Source: CAUZIB01 sp963663925 (lineage in GTDB: Bacteria > Acidobacteriota > Vicinamibacteria > Vicinamibacterales > UBA8438). From it: a stretch of 64,000 bases of DNA. Position numbers and translations under genes: made by a program. The notes under the pieces are model-generated. The model was given only the letters and a program-made list of their open reading frames with translations, had not been told where the DNA came from and made no database searches. Shown here one piece after another: positions 8,818 through 17,820 of this stretch (positions are counted from its first letter, which is position 1; each line of letters starts with the position of its first letter). The stretch is taken from contig OZ250139.1 of NCBI GenBank assembly GCA_965237405.1, positions 2,232,001 through 2,296,000 of the forward strand. Reading direction: 5' to 3'.

Positions 8818-10727
8818 GCCGCTTGAAGGGATCGGGCAAAACTGCGCTCGCCGACCTCATCGCCTTTGGCTGCGGCGCGACGCTCGACGGCGAGAATTCA
8901 TTCGTTTCACGCGCCCAAGAGCACATCTCGGGACTCTCGACCGAGCTTCGATGGAATGGCGGAGAGACCGAAACTGCCTGCGTGCCGTATGAACCCGGCG
9001 GTGCGCTCGGCACCACAGTCAAATATCTGTCCCAGAAGTTCGTCGACAAACTGTGCGACGGCGATGTGCTGAGCGACGATCTTCAGCGCGAAGTCGAGAA
9101 CGTCATCTTCCGGCACCTTGATGGTGATGCGCAGATGGGGTGCGAGGATTTCACAGAGTTGCGCGATTTTCGGACAGCCGGAATTCGCGACTCGCGCCAG
9201 GATCTGAAAACCCAGATTCGCGACACCAGCCAAGAGATCGCGGACCTTGATGAGCGTCGGGCCGCGATCCAAAAGAAGAGCCAGCGGCGGGTGCAGCTGC
9301 CGGGCCTTCTAAACGCGCTCGCTAAGTCGCTCCCGAAGATCAACAGCGAGACCATGCGGGTCAAGCTTCAAGAACTCACGAAGCTACGCGAACGACGATC
9401 AAAGATTACTGAGACCATCGCTGCGCTCAGGGCGACGCGGCAAGAGGTCGTGAACCTCGAACGAAAGCTGACCACGAAGGTCAGGGAAGTCAACAGCTTC
9501 TGGGCGACCGCCGAGCAAAGCCTCAAGAAGCTGGGATTCACAGCCGGCAACATTTCAAAACTCGCACCGGACTGGATCGTCACTTCCGCTGTCTTCAAGG
9601 CGCGGCGGGACGCCATTGATAAGCAGATCGCGGGTGCGGCCGGGACCGTTGCTTCAGCCCCACGATCCCACGAGACCGCGGCCAGCCTCGACGCTGCAAT
9701 CAAGAAACTGGAAGGCGAGCTTGATATCGACAAGGCGAAAAAAGCGAAGATCGCTAAAATCAGCATACAGCGCCAGCAACTGACCGACGAGAAGCGCCGC
9801 CTCGATGCCGGCGCCAAGTGGGTGGAAAAGTCCTACAGAAACGAGCGCCTCGTAGCGGGCAATATCCGGCTCGAGCGCTACCTCTCCTACTTTGGTTTGC
9901 TCGACGAAGAGAAGACCGTGCTACAGGAGCTATACGCGCCGCTGAAGCAGGCCCTCGCAAACCAAGGCACTCACGAACAAAAGCTCGACGTCGTATGCAG
10001 AGTCAATGTCGACCTGGCCGCCTGGGTTGCGAGGGGCGCGGAACTGTTCGATCTCCGGAAAACTGGATCATTTCGATACGACGAAATCGAGAAGATCGCG
10101 AAGTTCAAGCTCCACCGTGCTTGGGCAGCTTGCGACGCATCGAAGATTGGAGCGGCCATCGAGGAGTGTCTCGGCCACATCAAAGAGACGCACGCCCTGA
10201 AGAATCAGCTGAAGACCGGATTTTGGCCCAAGGACGTGGCCGAATGGCTGTTCAGCGTCGACCACCTCGACGTCACACACGCTATCCGCTACGAGGGCAA
10301 AGACTTACGGCTCCTCTCTCCAGGCACCAAGGGGATCGTGCTGCTAGTCCTCTACCTGGCAGTCGACCGATTCGACAACCGACCCCTCATCGTCGACCAG
10401 CCAGACGAGAATCTCGACAATCAGTCCACCTACGAGATCTTGCGGAAATACTTCCGGAAAGCCAAACAGCGTCGGCAGATCATCATCATCACGCACAATC
10501 CGAATCTCGTCATCAACACCGACGCCGAGCAGGTCATCGTCGCGGAGAGCGCCCTGCGGAGCAATGACCTCCCGACCATCAACTACACGTTTGGAAGTCT
10601 TGAGTCCGTTGAAGGGGACGGGCCGCTTGAGGGCAGTATTCGCGAGGCGGTGTGCCGGATCATGGAGGGTGGGAGGGACGCGTTCAAAATGCGTGAAAAC
10701 CGCTACGGGCAAGTGCTGAAGGCCTGA
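8818..10727 (+). pseudogene. Rad50/TrlF-like AAA ATPase lacking its N-terminus
   Basis: The reading frame enters directly from the IS6 edge, and the TTG at 8823 is only the first possible start. The remaining 634 residues begin inside the Walker A (GSGKTALADL). They continue with a long coiled-coil middle (about 110-330), an LSPGTKGIVLLVLYLA signature, Walker B LIVDQPDENLDN and the H-loop IIITHNPNLVIN, an ABC/SMC-like ATPase. The QPxxNLDN and THNxN forms resemble TrlF-type PHP-ATPase proteins of defence loci. Any N-terminal nuclease or PHP domain was removed with the sequence left of 8818. Probably inactive. Confidence 0.8.
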
Positions 10728-10741
10728 ACTAGCAGCTCGGC

Positions 10742-10995
10742 CGGCGCCGTTGGAAGCAGGTGTCAGGGTACCATCGTCAGGGCCGGGTGGAGAACACGTT
10801 CTTCCGCGACACGTCCATCATCGGCGATGGTCTTCGCGCCCGGAGTCCAGCTGGGCAGGGGAGTGAGGCCGTCCTCGGCTGTGCGATCCTGAATCGGATG
10901 ACCGCCCTCGGCCGACCAGTGTCATATCGCATAGGCACGTGAGGATCCTGTCGGTGGGCATCGTGCGGGCCCGTGACGATTCGTGCAACAACGCC
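10742..10995 (+). mobile_element. IS5-type transposase 3' relic with terminal repeat
   Basis: Codons 10742-10942 encode WKQVSGYHRQGRVENTFFRD and ILNRMTALGRPVSYRIG, the C-terminal end of an IS5-family transposase that aligns with the full copies at 12662 and 29210. The relic ends at the inverted repeat GGCGTTGTTGCACGA (complement, ending 10995). Everything upstream of the last 67 codons is missing. Confidence 0.8.
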
Positions 10996-11346
10996 GCGGC
11001 GGGGTGCTGGACATAAATCTCCATGTACGCTCCTTCTTGCGGCGCTAAGGCTACCGGCGCAGGTCTCGGGTCATCGTACTGCGTTCATCGCCGCGTACGA
11101 AGACATGCATCCCGTTCCAGCTCCTCTTTTGCGAGACGTGAGCCGCCCCTTAATACCTTTCACTTGCTTCACCGAGCCATGGCGCACTCATCCATCGGGT
11201 CTTCCTTGCGATGGTTTGCCGTGCTATCAGAGGTAGTGCTGTAGAACAATCGACTCTGCATTTGCAGTAATCCGATGAGTGCATACGGAATGCACTCCGA
11301 AAATCCCAACTCTTCGACGCAGACCGAGAGGCCGGTACGCCTCCTT
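10996..11346. other. Intergenic stretch with no supported gene
   Basis: About 350 bp after the IS5 relic. Short frames are present on both strands, but none has family motifs or a convincing ribosome binding site. Confidence 0.5.
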
Positions 11347-11378
11347 TATGTTTCTCATCCAGTATGTTTCTCATCCAG
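11347..11378. repeat. 16-bp tandem duplication
   Basis: TATGTTTCTCATCCAG occurs twice in direct succession. The stop codon of the HTH gene on the minus strand lies in the second copy, so the duplication may have moved or created the end of that protein. Confidence 0.8.
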
Positions 11379-11958
11379 AGGTGACCCCGGTTGAGATAGC
11401 TTGAATTCGAGCCCAGAAGACGGGAGATGGGCAGCGTTTCCGCGCCTCCCATTGATAGACGACGGCCTTACCGGCGGCGCCGACCAGGCGCGCGAATCCA
11501 GCCTGGCTGATGTCGAGGTGTCTACGCAGCGCTTTGAGTTGCACGTCATAGTTCTCGGGAACGGAGGCCCAGGTCAGTGGCACTGGCGTGGCGGGCGGGC
11601 GGCGCTGAGTGCCGTAGTAGTGCCGACGAAAGTCCAGCGCGTGCTTCAGTGTCGCCCTCGGGCGCAGGCGGCGGAAGGTCGTCCGCGTATCATAGGCAAC
11701 ACCGAGTCGGCCTGAACGCGCGGCTGCGTGCAGCGTGCGAACATGCACGCCGATCATCAAAGCCAGGACCGGCAACGGCAGAAGCACCGTATCGTCCGGA
11801 TAGCCCGCCAGGGTCCTGGCTCTGGTGAGGAGTTGCGGCGGCGGCTCGCGGCGGCCTGCGTCCCATGGGCGGTAGGTCTCACGCGGCACGTTCAACTGCG
11901 CCGCGAACGCCGACTGCGACAATCCGAGAGCCCGACGATAGGTTCGCATCAGGCTCAT
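11371..11958 (-). CDS. Regulator with two XRE-like helix-turn-helix domains
   Basis: 195 residues. The N-terminal part (YRRALGLSQSAFAAQLNV, then RETYRPWDAGRREPPPQLL) is a Cro/C1-type HTH. The C-terminal part (LKALRRHLDISQAGFARLVG followed by AVVYQWEARKRCPSPVFW) is a second one, with a helical MerR-like linker between them (ALMIGVHVRTLHAAARSGRL). Two XRE domains at the ends of one small protein is unusual. Its start overlaps the end of the upstream 91-residue gene by 4 nt. The target is unknown; autoregulation is likely. Confidence 0.68.
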   Translation of the reverse strand: MSLMRTYRRALGLSQSAFAAQLNVPRETYRPWDAGRREPPPQLLTRARTLAGYPDDTVLLPLPVLALMIGVHVRTLHAAARSGRLGVAYDTRTTFRRLRPRATLKHALDFRRHYYGTQRRPPATPVPLTWASVPENYDVQLKALRRHLDISQAGFARLVGAAGKAVVYQWEARKRCPSPVFWARIQAISTGVTSG

Positions 11959-12230
11959 GGGTGCCGGCCGCCCTGCCGCTTGGCCACGTCTGACCAGTTG
12001 AGCAGATCCACTGGAAGAGCGCTCAGGAGTCTCTGCAGGTCCCCGACTGCCTGTCGGCAGGTTTCCGCCAGCGCTCGAGAGCCTTCCGGGCCAACGGACT
12101 GGTCGGCGCGTTCGAAGCCGAGGGCCTGGAGTTCCAGGACATCTGCCAGTAGCGCGAATCGTGCCACTGCGGCCCTCAGGGCCTCTTCCACAGTTGGCGA
12201 CGATGCAGGGTCGCTCGCCATGACGGTCAC
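11955..12230 (-). CDS. Small helical protein upstream of the HTH regulator
   Basis: 91 residues, mainly amphipathic helices (ALRAAVARFALLADVLELQA, CRQAVGDLQRLLSALPVDLL). Its TGA overlaps the ATG of the HTH gene (ATGA), so the two are translationally coupled. No family is recognised. The start MTVMASDP is the most upstream; ATG codon 4 is an alternative. Confidence 0.5.
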   Translation of the reverse strand: MTVMASDPASSPTVEEALRAAVARFALLADVLELQALGFERADQSVGPEGSRALAETCRQAVGDLQRLLSALPVDLLNWSDVAKRQGGRHP

Positions 12231-12383
12231 ACCATGCCGTCGATGGCGCTGAAAGTGAAGCGGAATCTGTCTACCCGTACTTCAGCACGCTAGTCGTCGG
12301 TGCGATGTGACCGGTCGGAACGACGAGAAGTGACCGCAGGAGTGGTCACCAGCCTGCGCAGTCGGCAGAATCCGGCGAGAAAG

Positions 12384-12460
12384 TGGCGCGCCCGGCAGGA
12401 TTCGAACCTGCGACCCTCGGCTGAGAAGGCCGATGCTCTATCCAACTGAGCGACGGGCGC
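12384..12460 (-). tRNA. tRNA-Arg (anticodon UCU)
   Basis: 77 nt including an encoded CCA. The acceptor GCGCCCG pairs with CGGGCGC. The D-arm is GCTC-AGTTGGATA-GAGC, the anticodon stem TCGGC/GCCGA with loop CTTCTCA, and the T-arm GCAGG-TTCGAAT-CCTGC. The anticodon TCT lies at 12426-12424 on the minus strand. Position 37 is C, where most tRNA-Arg(UCU) have A. Genes of this isoacceptor often serve as integration sites. Confidence 0.93.
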
Positions 12461-12629
12461 GGGCGGTGTGGGCGTTGGGTTCTCTTCCACATCGGTGCGG
12501 CGTACGCGGGCGTGACGGGTGACGCACAGGGCAGGAGAGGGCGCGGTTGGGCTCCGGCGATCTGGTGACACTGTGGTGACACATTGGTTTGTGACGAGGT
12601 GTCGTAAGTCCGTAACATCTTGCAAATAC

Positions 12630-12661
12630 TGGAGCCGACGCGCGGACTCGAACCGCGGACC
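12630..12661 (-). other. 3' end of a second tRNA (possible attachment-site remnant)
   Basis: On the minus strand the sequence reads as variable loop plus T-arm CGCGG-TTCGAGT-CCGCG, then an acceptor 3' strand CGTCGGC, discriminator T and CCA. The 5' part is absent; the IS5 element starts at 12662 exactly where it should continue, and it is not found on the far side of that element. Such tRNA 3' ends are left by integrating elements. Confidence 0.65.
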
Positions 12662-13734
12662 GGCGTTGTTGCGCGGTTCGAAAACTGACCCGCAACGCCC
12701 CCGACCCACAGACCCGTTAACGACCGATAGCGTACGACGCCGGCCTACCAAGCTGAGTCATCTGATTGAGGATGTTACATGCGAGGATGGCCTCCGTCTC
12801 TTGCCCTGCCCGACTGCGCGCTCGAAGGCTCTCCCCGATGATCACCTTGTACCGGAAGAAGGCGTTCTCCATACGGGCCTGCTGATGGTAGCCCGAGTCC
12901 TTCTTCCACTGTCGCCGTCCAGCCTGCTGCACCTGTCGGATCGTGCGGTCGCGCGCGGGCGATCGTGGTCGCCGTCCAGACACGGTGGCTGTCCTGGTCG
13001 GTGGAATGACGACCGTCGCGCCACGCGCACCCGCAGCCTCGTAGATGCCACGCGTGTCGTAGGCCGCGTCCGCCGTGAGGCAGGAGACGTCGCCTTCGAC
13101 CTGGTCGATCAGATCGAGGGCTGTCGTCGCGTCGTCAACATGCCCGCCGGTCAGGGCGTGAGCGACGATCACGCCCGATCCGTCGACGCCCAGATGAAGC
13201 TTCTTCCAGCCGCGTATCCCGCGTCCGCCATGTTTCACGGCCGCCCATTCACCTTCACCCACAGTCGAGAGCCCGGTACTGTCGACGATGAGATGTATGC
13301 CTGCGCCCGCGGGGAGGCGGCGAAGTGCAAGGTCGAGGTGCTGACCACGCCGTGAGAGAGTCGTGTGATCGGGCGCGGACAGGTCGAGGCACAGCATCCC
13401 GAAGATCGACCTCAGAAAGCCCTCCGTCTGACGAAGGGGCAGGTGAAAAATCAGGCGGAGCGTCAGCGCGGTTTCGATGGCAACCTCGGAGTACTGCAGC
13501 TGCCCTCCGCGCTTGCCGACGCCCACGGCCTCCCACGTGGCGATCGCTTCCGGCGTCAACCACAGGGTGACGTCGCCGCGCTGGACCAGTGCTCGGTCGT
13601 ACGCCGGCCAGTTTCCGACGCGGTATTTCGTTGTGTACCTGGGATGCACTCTCGACTTCACGTCGAGATCATGCCCCTTCGGCCGTCACGATGGCCAGGG
13701 CCGCGCCGAACACTTGTTTCCGCGCACCAACGCC
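12662..13734 (-). mobile_element. IS5-family insertion sequence, copy A
   Basis: 1073 bp bounded by imperfect inverted repeats GGCGTTGTTGCGCGG (left) and GGCGTTGGTGCGCGG (right, complement). It carries one transposase. A copy of identical length and almost identical sequence lies at 29210-30282 in the same orientation. No convincing target duplication is seen; the flanks are a tRNA end and a truncated small gene. Confidence 0.9.
12717..13661 (-). CDS. IS5-family transposase (copy A)
   Basis: 314 residues. DDE motifs: LIVDSTGLSTVGEGEW (first Asp), DAAYDTRGIYEA after LTADAAY (second Asp), and MENAFFRYKVIIGESLRARS (Glu in the Y-x2-R-x3-E-x6-R-like C-terminal box). It ends LGRPASYAIGR. Length and motifs fit an intact IS5-family enzyme. 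Copy B differs by only a few residues (for example A/V near the MENAFF box). Confidence 0.93.
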   Translation of the reverse strand: MKSRVHPRYTTKYRVGNWPAYDRALVQRGDVTLWLTPEAIATWEAVGVGKRGGQLQYSEVAIETALTLRLIFHLPLRQTEGFLRSIFGMLCLDLSAPDHTTLSRRGQHLDLALRRLPAGAGIHLIVDSTGLSTVGEGEWAAVKHGGRGIRGWKKLHLGVDGSGVIVAHALTGGHVDDATTALDLIDQVEGDVSCLTADAAYDTRGIYEAAGARGATVVIPPTRTATVSGRRPRSPARDRTIRQVQQAGRRQWKKDSGYHQQARMENAFFRYKVIIGESLRARSRAGQETEAILACNILNQMTQLGRPASYAIGR

Positions 13735-13873
13735 GCGTTACGACGGCTTTGGCGAGCTGCTTCGGCCTTGCGTTGATGTGGATCTGTTCCTCAAGCTCGG
13801 CCTTGCTCGGCTGGTAGCTGTGTGGCTTCACACGGATGGTCTGACGGTCAGTAGATACGGCCTTGTTGGTCAT
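13735..13873 (-). pseudogene. Truncated small gene cut by IS5 copy A
   Basis: Starts at an ATG (13873) preceded by GGAGACTC. The 46 codons left, beginning MTNKAVSTDRQTIRVKPHSY and continuing QPSKAELEEQ, look coding; the frame then runs into IS5 copy A. An integrase-core element is inserted just 8 bp before its start codon. No family is assigned; small polar proteins of this kind occur next to restriction genes and plasmid genes. Confidence 0.5.
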
Positions 13874-13881
13874 GAGAGTCT

Positions 13882-15051
13882 CCCGTAAGGTGCGTTTAAT
13901 CGGCCGACCGCTCATGCGGCCTCCCGGTGGTAGAAATTGAGCCATCCGCCCAGACGCTCCCGCCGCTGCACGTCGGCGGCCAGGCTCACCGGCGGTGGCG
14001 GTCGTTGCAGGAGCTGGTTGTCGAGTCCCTGGTGGTTTCGCTCGCGATGGTCGTGGTCGACGTACTCGCCCACGAGGAGACGCAGGGGCCCTTCGCCGAG
14101 GGGGACGACACGACTGAGACATTCCCCTTGAATAGAGCGGACGAACCGCTCGGCATACGCGTTGAGATTGGGACTCTTCGGCGGGAGACGGATCGGCTGG
14201 ACACCCCCGCCCTCCAGGATCTCGCCACAACCCCGCGTGGAGAGCGGGTCGCGGTCGTGAATCAGATAGCGGGCGCGGCGCACGCAGCCATCGACCGGGT
14301 CCGTCACATTGCGGGCCATCTGCTCCATCCACGTGCCGTACGGCTGCGGATGGATCCCGGCGATGGGCACGCGGCGGGACTGCAGCGCGATCACGAAGAA
14401 GACCAGGTACCGCTGGAGCCCGGCCAGCGTGAGCACCTCGACGGTGAACAGATCGCAGGCCGTGCGGCCCTCCCAGGGCACCTGCAGGAACGTCTTCCAG
14501 GGCATGCGCCGGCTCCGCGCGGGAGCCGGGTCGATCCCGTGGTCGTGCAGGATTCGCTTCGCCGTGGTCCGAGCGATCTCGTGGCCGAGGTTCGAGAGCG
14601 CCCCACGGATCCGTGTGTCCCCCCACTGGGGATGCTCGACCGCCATCCGGACCACGAGCGCGGCCACGTCACGGCGCGTCATCGGCTGGCCGCGTCCGCG
14701 GCGGGCGCTGCCGTCGTATGTCTGGGCGATCAATCTCCGGTACCAGCGGAGAATAGTGCCAGGCGTGACGATGCCGGCGACCTGCATCCAGACGCGCCGT
14801 TCGAGTTGCTGGCCGCTCACGGCGCGTCGACGGCGTTGGGCATCGGTCCGGCGAAGCGGCCGAGGGCCCAGGTGCTCCCGGAGGACCCGATTCTCCTCCC
14901 GGAGATACGCGATCAGATCGTCTTGGTGGCGGTTCACCCAGCCAGCGAACGTGAGAACGAGGAACTGGAGCGCAGGCGGCATGGCCTGAGATTACTTGGG
15001 AGACTCGACCAGCACTGACCGGACCTCGGCCCATTAAACGCACCTTACGGG
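13882..15051 (-). mobile_element. Integrase-core (IS3/IS481 superfamily) insertion sequence, full copy
   Basis: About 1170 bp bounded by inverted repeats of about 26 bp beginning CCCGTAAGGTGCGTTTAAT at both ends (25 of 26 match). One transposase gene lies inside. Two further truncated copies of the same right end follow at 15771 and 16333. Confidence 0.9.
13912..14982 (-). CDS. Integrase-core transposase of the 13882-15051 element
   Basis: 356 residues: an N-terminal coiled coil (LIAYLREENRVLREHLG), an HTH (TPGTILRWYRRLIAQ), then the DDE core with TACDLFTVEVL, LIHDRDPLS and AYAERFVRSIQGECL. The core deviates from the sister fragment at 15801-16325, which has DPLYTRVFGEILEG where this copy has DPLSTRGCGEILEG, so this full-length copy may be the less fit enzyme. 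Confidence 0.85.
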   Translation of the reverse strand: MPPALQFLVLTFAGWVNRHQDDLIAYLREENRVLREHLGPRPLRRTDAQRRRRAVSGQQLERRVWMQVAGIVTPGTILRWYRRLIAQTYDGSARRGRGQPMTRRDVAALVVRMAVEHPQWGDTRIRGALSNLGHEIARTTAKRILHDHGIDPAPARSRRMPWKTFLQVPWEGRTACDLFTVEVLTLAGLQRYLVFFVIALQSRRVPIAGIHPQPYGTWMEQMARNVTDPVDGCVRRARYLIHDRDPLSTRGCGEILEGGGVQPIRLPPKSPNLNAYAERFVRSIQGECLSRVVPLGEGPLRLLVGEYVDHDHRERNHQGLDNQLLQRPPPPVSLAADVQRRERLGGWLNFYHREAA

Positions 15052-15152
15052 GTTATTCCAGAAGGTAGGCGGTCGGTTGCGGCGGGCCGCGTAGCCGATG
15101 GAACGACAGCACGGAAAGTAGTAACCTCGCAGTAGTCCAAAGTAAGGATTGC

Positions 15153-15335
15153 GTGGCGGACAAATTTAAGATGGGTGATATCGTTCGGCGTAAGTCGGGT
15201 GGGCCCAGGATGACAGTCGTGAGCTATGGAGAGTATCGGGGGAAGCGGAAGTGTCTCTGTAAGTGGTTCGACAACAGGGGCGAGCCCAAGACGGATCCTT
15301 TCTTGGACAGTGAGCTAAACCAGAAGGGTTCGTGA
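15153..15335 (+). CDS. DUF2158 small protein
   Basis: 60 residues from a GTG start behind AAGGATT. The sequence KMGDIVRRKSGGPRMTVVSY followed by CKWFDNRG and DPFLDSELN matches DUF2158 (YodC-like), a small beta-barrel-like family of unknown role often found on mobile elements. It stands alone between insertion sequences and appears intact. Confidence 0.75.
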   Translation: MADKFKMGDIVRRKSGGPRMTVVSYGEYRGKRKCLCKWFDNRGEPKTDPFLDSELNQKGS

Positions 15336-15475
15336 GCTGCCCCTACCCTTACCGTGGGCGTGTAGGCCGGCCGTAACTCCGCCTGCGTCCTTGAGCTACC
15401 CGCGTGAAGGAGCCACCACTCACGCCACGAGTCTGAATTCTGAACGGGACTCGCACGTTTGTCGACGCCAATCGA

Positions 15476-15621
15476 CACTGACGCCCCTATATGTCAAGAC
15501 ACGCGTTTTAAGCGGCCTGGGTGACGGCTTGGCGTGTGCGGAAGTCTGTCATGACGCGTTGGGAGATCTCTCGCGCAAGGAAGCGTTTCAGGCATCGGAT
15601 GATCTCGCGTTTGGTCCGGCC
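15476..15621 (-). mobile_element. IS110-family right-end relic
   Basis: Starts with CACTGACGCCCCTATATGTC, identical to the right end of the full IS110 copy at 16704, and continues through the last 45 or so transposase codons with many differences before stopping abruptly at GGTCCGGCC. It is the debris of an older copy. Confidence 0.75.
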
Positions 15622-15770
15622 GTCATGTCGGTGCCCCACATCACGTCAGGCGTCTCGGTGGTGATCGTGCCGTCGTGCGCCGTCGGGCCATGCGCCTGGC
15701 CCACGCGGTGCGGGGCCTGGAGGTCGTGCGCACGCATTAATCGGCGCACCCGCTCCTGCGAGGTCCGAAT
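15622..15770 (-). pseudogene. Fragment of an IS3-family transposase
   Basis: The minus strand reads RTSQERVRRLMRAHDLQAPH, then TETPDVMWGTD. This is the middle of an IS3-type OrfB and aligns with VLRVMRAHGLLSPH and ITQAPNVMWGTD in the intact element at 46113-47012. Both ends are missing. Confidence 0.65.
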
Positions 15771-16332
15771 CCCGTAAGGTGCGTTTAATCGGCCGACCGC
15801 TCATGCGGCCTCCCGGTGGTAGAAATTGAACAATCCGCCCAGACGCTCCCGCCGCTGAACGTCGGCGGCCAGGCTCACCGGCGGTGGCGGTCGTTGCAGG
15901 AGCTGGTTGTCGAGTCCCTGGTGGTTTCGCTCGCGATGGTCGTGGTCGACGTCCTCGCCCACGATGAGACGCAAGTGCCCTTCGCCGAGGGGGACGACGC
16001 AACTGAGACATTTCCCTTTCATAGAGCGGACGAACCGCTCGGCATACGCGTTGAGATTGGGACTCTTCGGCGGGAGACGGATCGGCTGGACACCCTCGCC
16101 CTCTAGGATCTCGCCAAAGACCCGCGTGTAGAGCGGGTCGCGGTCGTGAATCAGATAGCGGGCGCGTCGCAAACAGCCATCGACAGGGTCCGTCACATTG
16201 CGGGCCATCTGCTCCATCCACGTGCCGTACGGCTGCGGATGGATCCCGGCGATGGTCACGCGGCGGGACTGCAGCGCGATCACAAAGAAGACCAGGTACC
16301 GCTGGAGCCCGGCCAGCGTGAGCACCTCGACC
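15771..16332 (-). mobile_element. Truncated copy 2 of the 13882-15051 element
   Basis: Begins with the same CCCGTAAGGTGCGTTTAAT terminal repeat and encodes the last 174 codons of the same transposase (LTLAGLQRYLVFFVIALQSR to FYHREAA), nearly identical to the full copy but with better-conserved core residues. It ends at a CTCGACC junction where copy 3 begins. Confidence 0.85.
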
Positions 16333-16703
16333 GCGTAAGGTGCGTTTAATCGGCCGACCGCTCATGCGGCCTCCCGGTGATAGAAATTGAGCCATCCGCC
16401 CAGACGCTTCCTCCCGCCGCTGAACGTCGGCGGCCAGGCTCACCGGCGGTGGCGGTCGTTGCAGGAGCTGGTTGTCGAGTCCCTGGTGGTTTCGCTCGCG
16501 CTGGTAGTGGTCGACCGACGTACTCGCCCACGAGGAGACGCAAGTGCCCTTCGCCGAGGGGGACGACGCGACTGAGACACTCCTCATTTAATAGAGCGGA
16601 CGAACCGCTCGGCATACGCGTTGAGATTGGGACTCTTCGGCGGGAGACGGATCGGCTGGACACCCCCGCCCTCCAGGATCTCGCCAATCCCCCGCGTGGA
16701 GGG
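16333..16703 (-). mobile_element. Truncated copy 3 of the 13882-15051 element
   Basis: Starts GTAAGGTGCGTTTAATCGG immediately after copy 2 and covers about 370 bp of the right end. Small insertions (for example CTTCCTCCC for CTCCC) break the frame. It is cut by the right end of the IS110 element at 16704. Confidence 0.82.
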
Positions 16704-16734
16704 CACTGACGCCCCTATATGTCAAGACACTCCT

Positions 16735-17820
16735 TCAGGCGGCCTGGATGATCTCTTGACGAGCGCGGAAGTCGGTCATGACGCGCTGGTAGATCTCTCG
16801 CGCGAGGAAGCGTTTCAGGCAGCGGATGATGTCGCGTTTGGTCCGGCCAGCGGCGATGCGTCGGGCGACGTAGTCGCGGGTCGGTTGGTGGAATTGCATC
16901 CGGACGATGACGGCTCGATAGAGGGCCGCGTTGGCGTGTCGGTGGCCGCCTCGATTGAGGCGGTGCCGCCCGGTGGTCATCCCAGACGAGGCCGGGATCG
17001 GGCAGGCGCCGCAGAGCTTCGCGAAGGCGGCCTCCGAACGAATCCGGTCGGGGTTATCGCCGAAGATGATCAACAGCTCAGCCGCGGTGTGGGCGCCCAC
17101 ACCGAAGCCCTCGCAGAGGGTCGGTGATGTCGCGGTGGTGAGACGCGCGAGGTACTGGTCGTGCAGCGCGATTTCCTCGGCGAGAGCCATCCACCGACGG
17201 GCGAGCGACCGGAGGGTGTGCTTGGCGGACGCGATGGGCGTGTCGATGGGGCCCGGTCGGAGTCCGGCGCAGCGCGTGAGCAGGCCGTGATCGGTGAGGT
17301 CGTGGAGGGCTTCTCGCAGGACGGGCGGGGCCTGCACGATGATCTGCTTCAGCGTGTTCATCGCCGTGGTGCGCGCTTTCATGGCGGTATCCCGTGTGAT
17401 CTTGAGCTGGCGGATCATCTCGACGGCGCCGTCCGCGGTCTTGGGGATGGCCGTCGACTGCCCCGCGAGCAGGGACCGCGCCGCCACCTCGGCGTCGATG
17501 GTGTCGGACTTGCCGGCGGCGCGGCGTGTACGGCGGTCGCCCCGATTCACTTCCACGACATGATGCCCGGCTCGGCGGACGGCCCGTGCCAGGCCAGCGC
17601 CGTAGCTCCCGGTGCCTTCGATCCCGAACGCCTCAATCCGCCCGTGTGTCTCGGCCCACGTGACCAGAGCCTCGTAGCCACCCGAGTCCACTACGAACGC
17701 GTGATCGCCCAGACGGATCCCCCAGCTGTCGATTGCCACCGCGACGTGGACATGCTTATGCGTATCAACACCGACGATCACCGTCCGCGCTTCGGGCGGC
17801 GTAGTTATGCGGTTGGTCAC
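16735..17820 (-). CDS. IS110-family DEDD transposase
   Basis: 361 residues. The N-terminal RuvC-like domain shows IVGVDTHKHVHVAVAID (first Asp), AFGIEGTGSYGAGLARAV (Glu) and AGKSDTIDAEVAARSLL (the DxxD pair). The C-terminal Tnp domain contains FAKLCGACPIPASSGMT with the conserved Ser, then HRLNRGGHRHANAALYRAVI. This is the full IS110 layout. These enzymes use a bridge RNA to choose donor and target. Confidence 0.93.
   Translation of the reverse strand: MTNRITTPPEARTVIVGVDTHKHVHVAVAIDSWGIRLGDHAFVVDSGGYEALVTWAETHGRIEAFGIEGTGSYGAGLARAVRRAGHHVVEVNRGDRRTRRAAGKSDTIDAEVAARSLLAGQSTAIPKTADGAVEMIRQLKITRDTAMKARTTAMNTLKQIIVQAPPVLREALHDLTDHGLLTRCAGLRPGPIDTPIASAKHTLRSLARRWMALAEEIALHDQYLARLTTATSPTLCEGFGVGAHTAAELLIIFGDNPDRIRSEAAFAKLCGACPIPASSGMTTGRHRLNRGGHRHANAALYRAVIVRMQFHQPTRDYVARRIAAGRTKRDIIRCLKRFLAREIYQRVMTDFRARQEIIQAA

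Noticed and set aside
8823..10727. TTG at 8823 as a genuine start of a complete ATPase
   Set aside because: It lies at the IS6 edge, inside the Walker A motif, with no ribosome site; the protein must have begun upstream.
13927..15018. 363-codon plus-strand frame over the integrase-core element
   Set aside because: Antisense shadow of the transposase with its inverted repeats; repetitive Arg/Asp/Gly composition and no domain.
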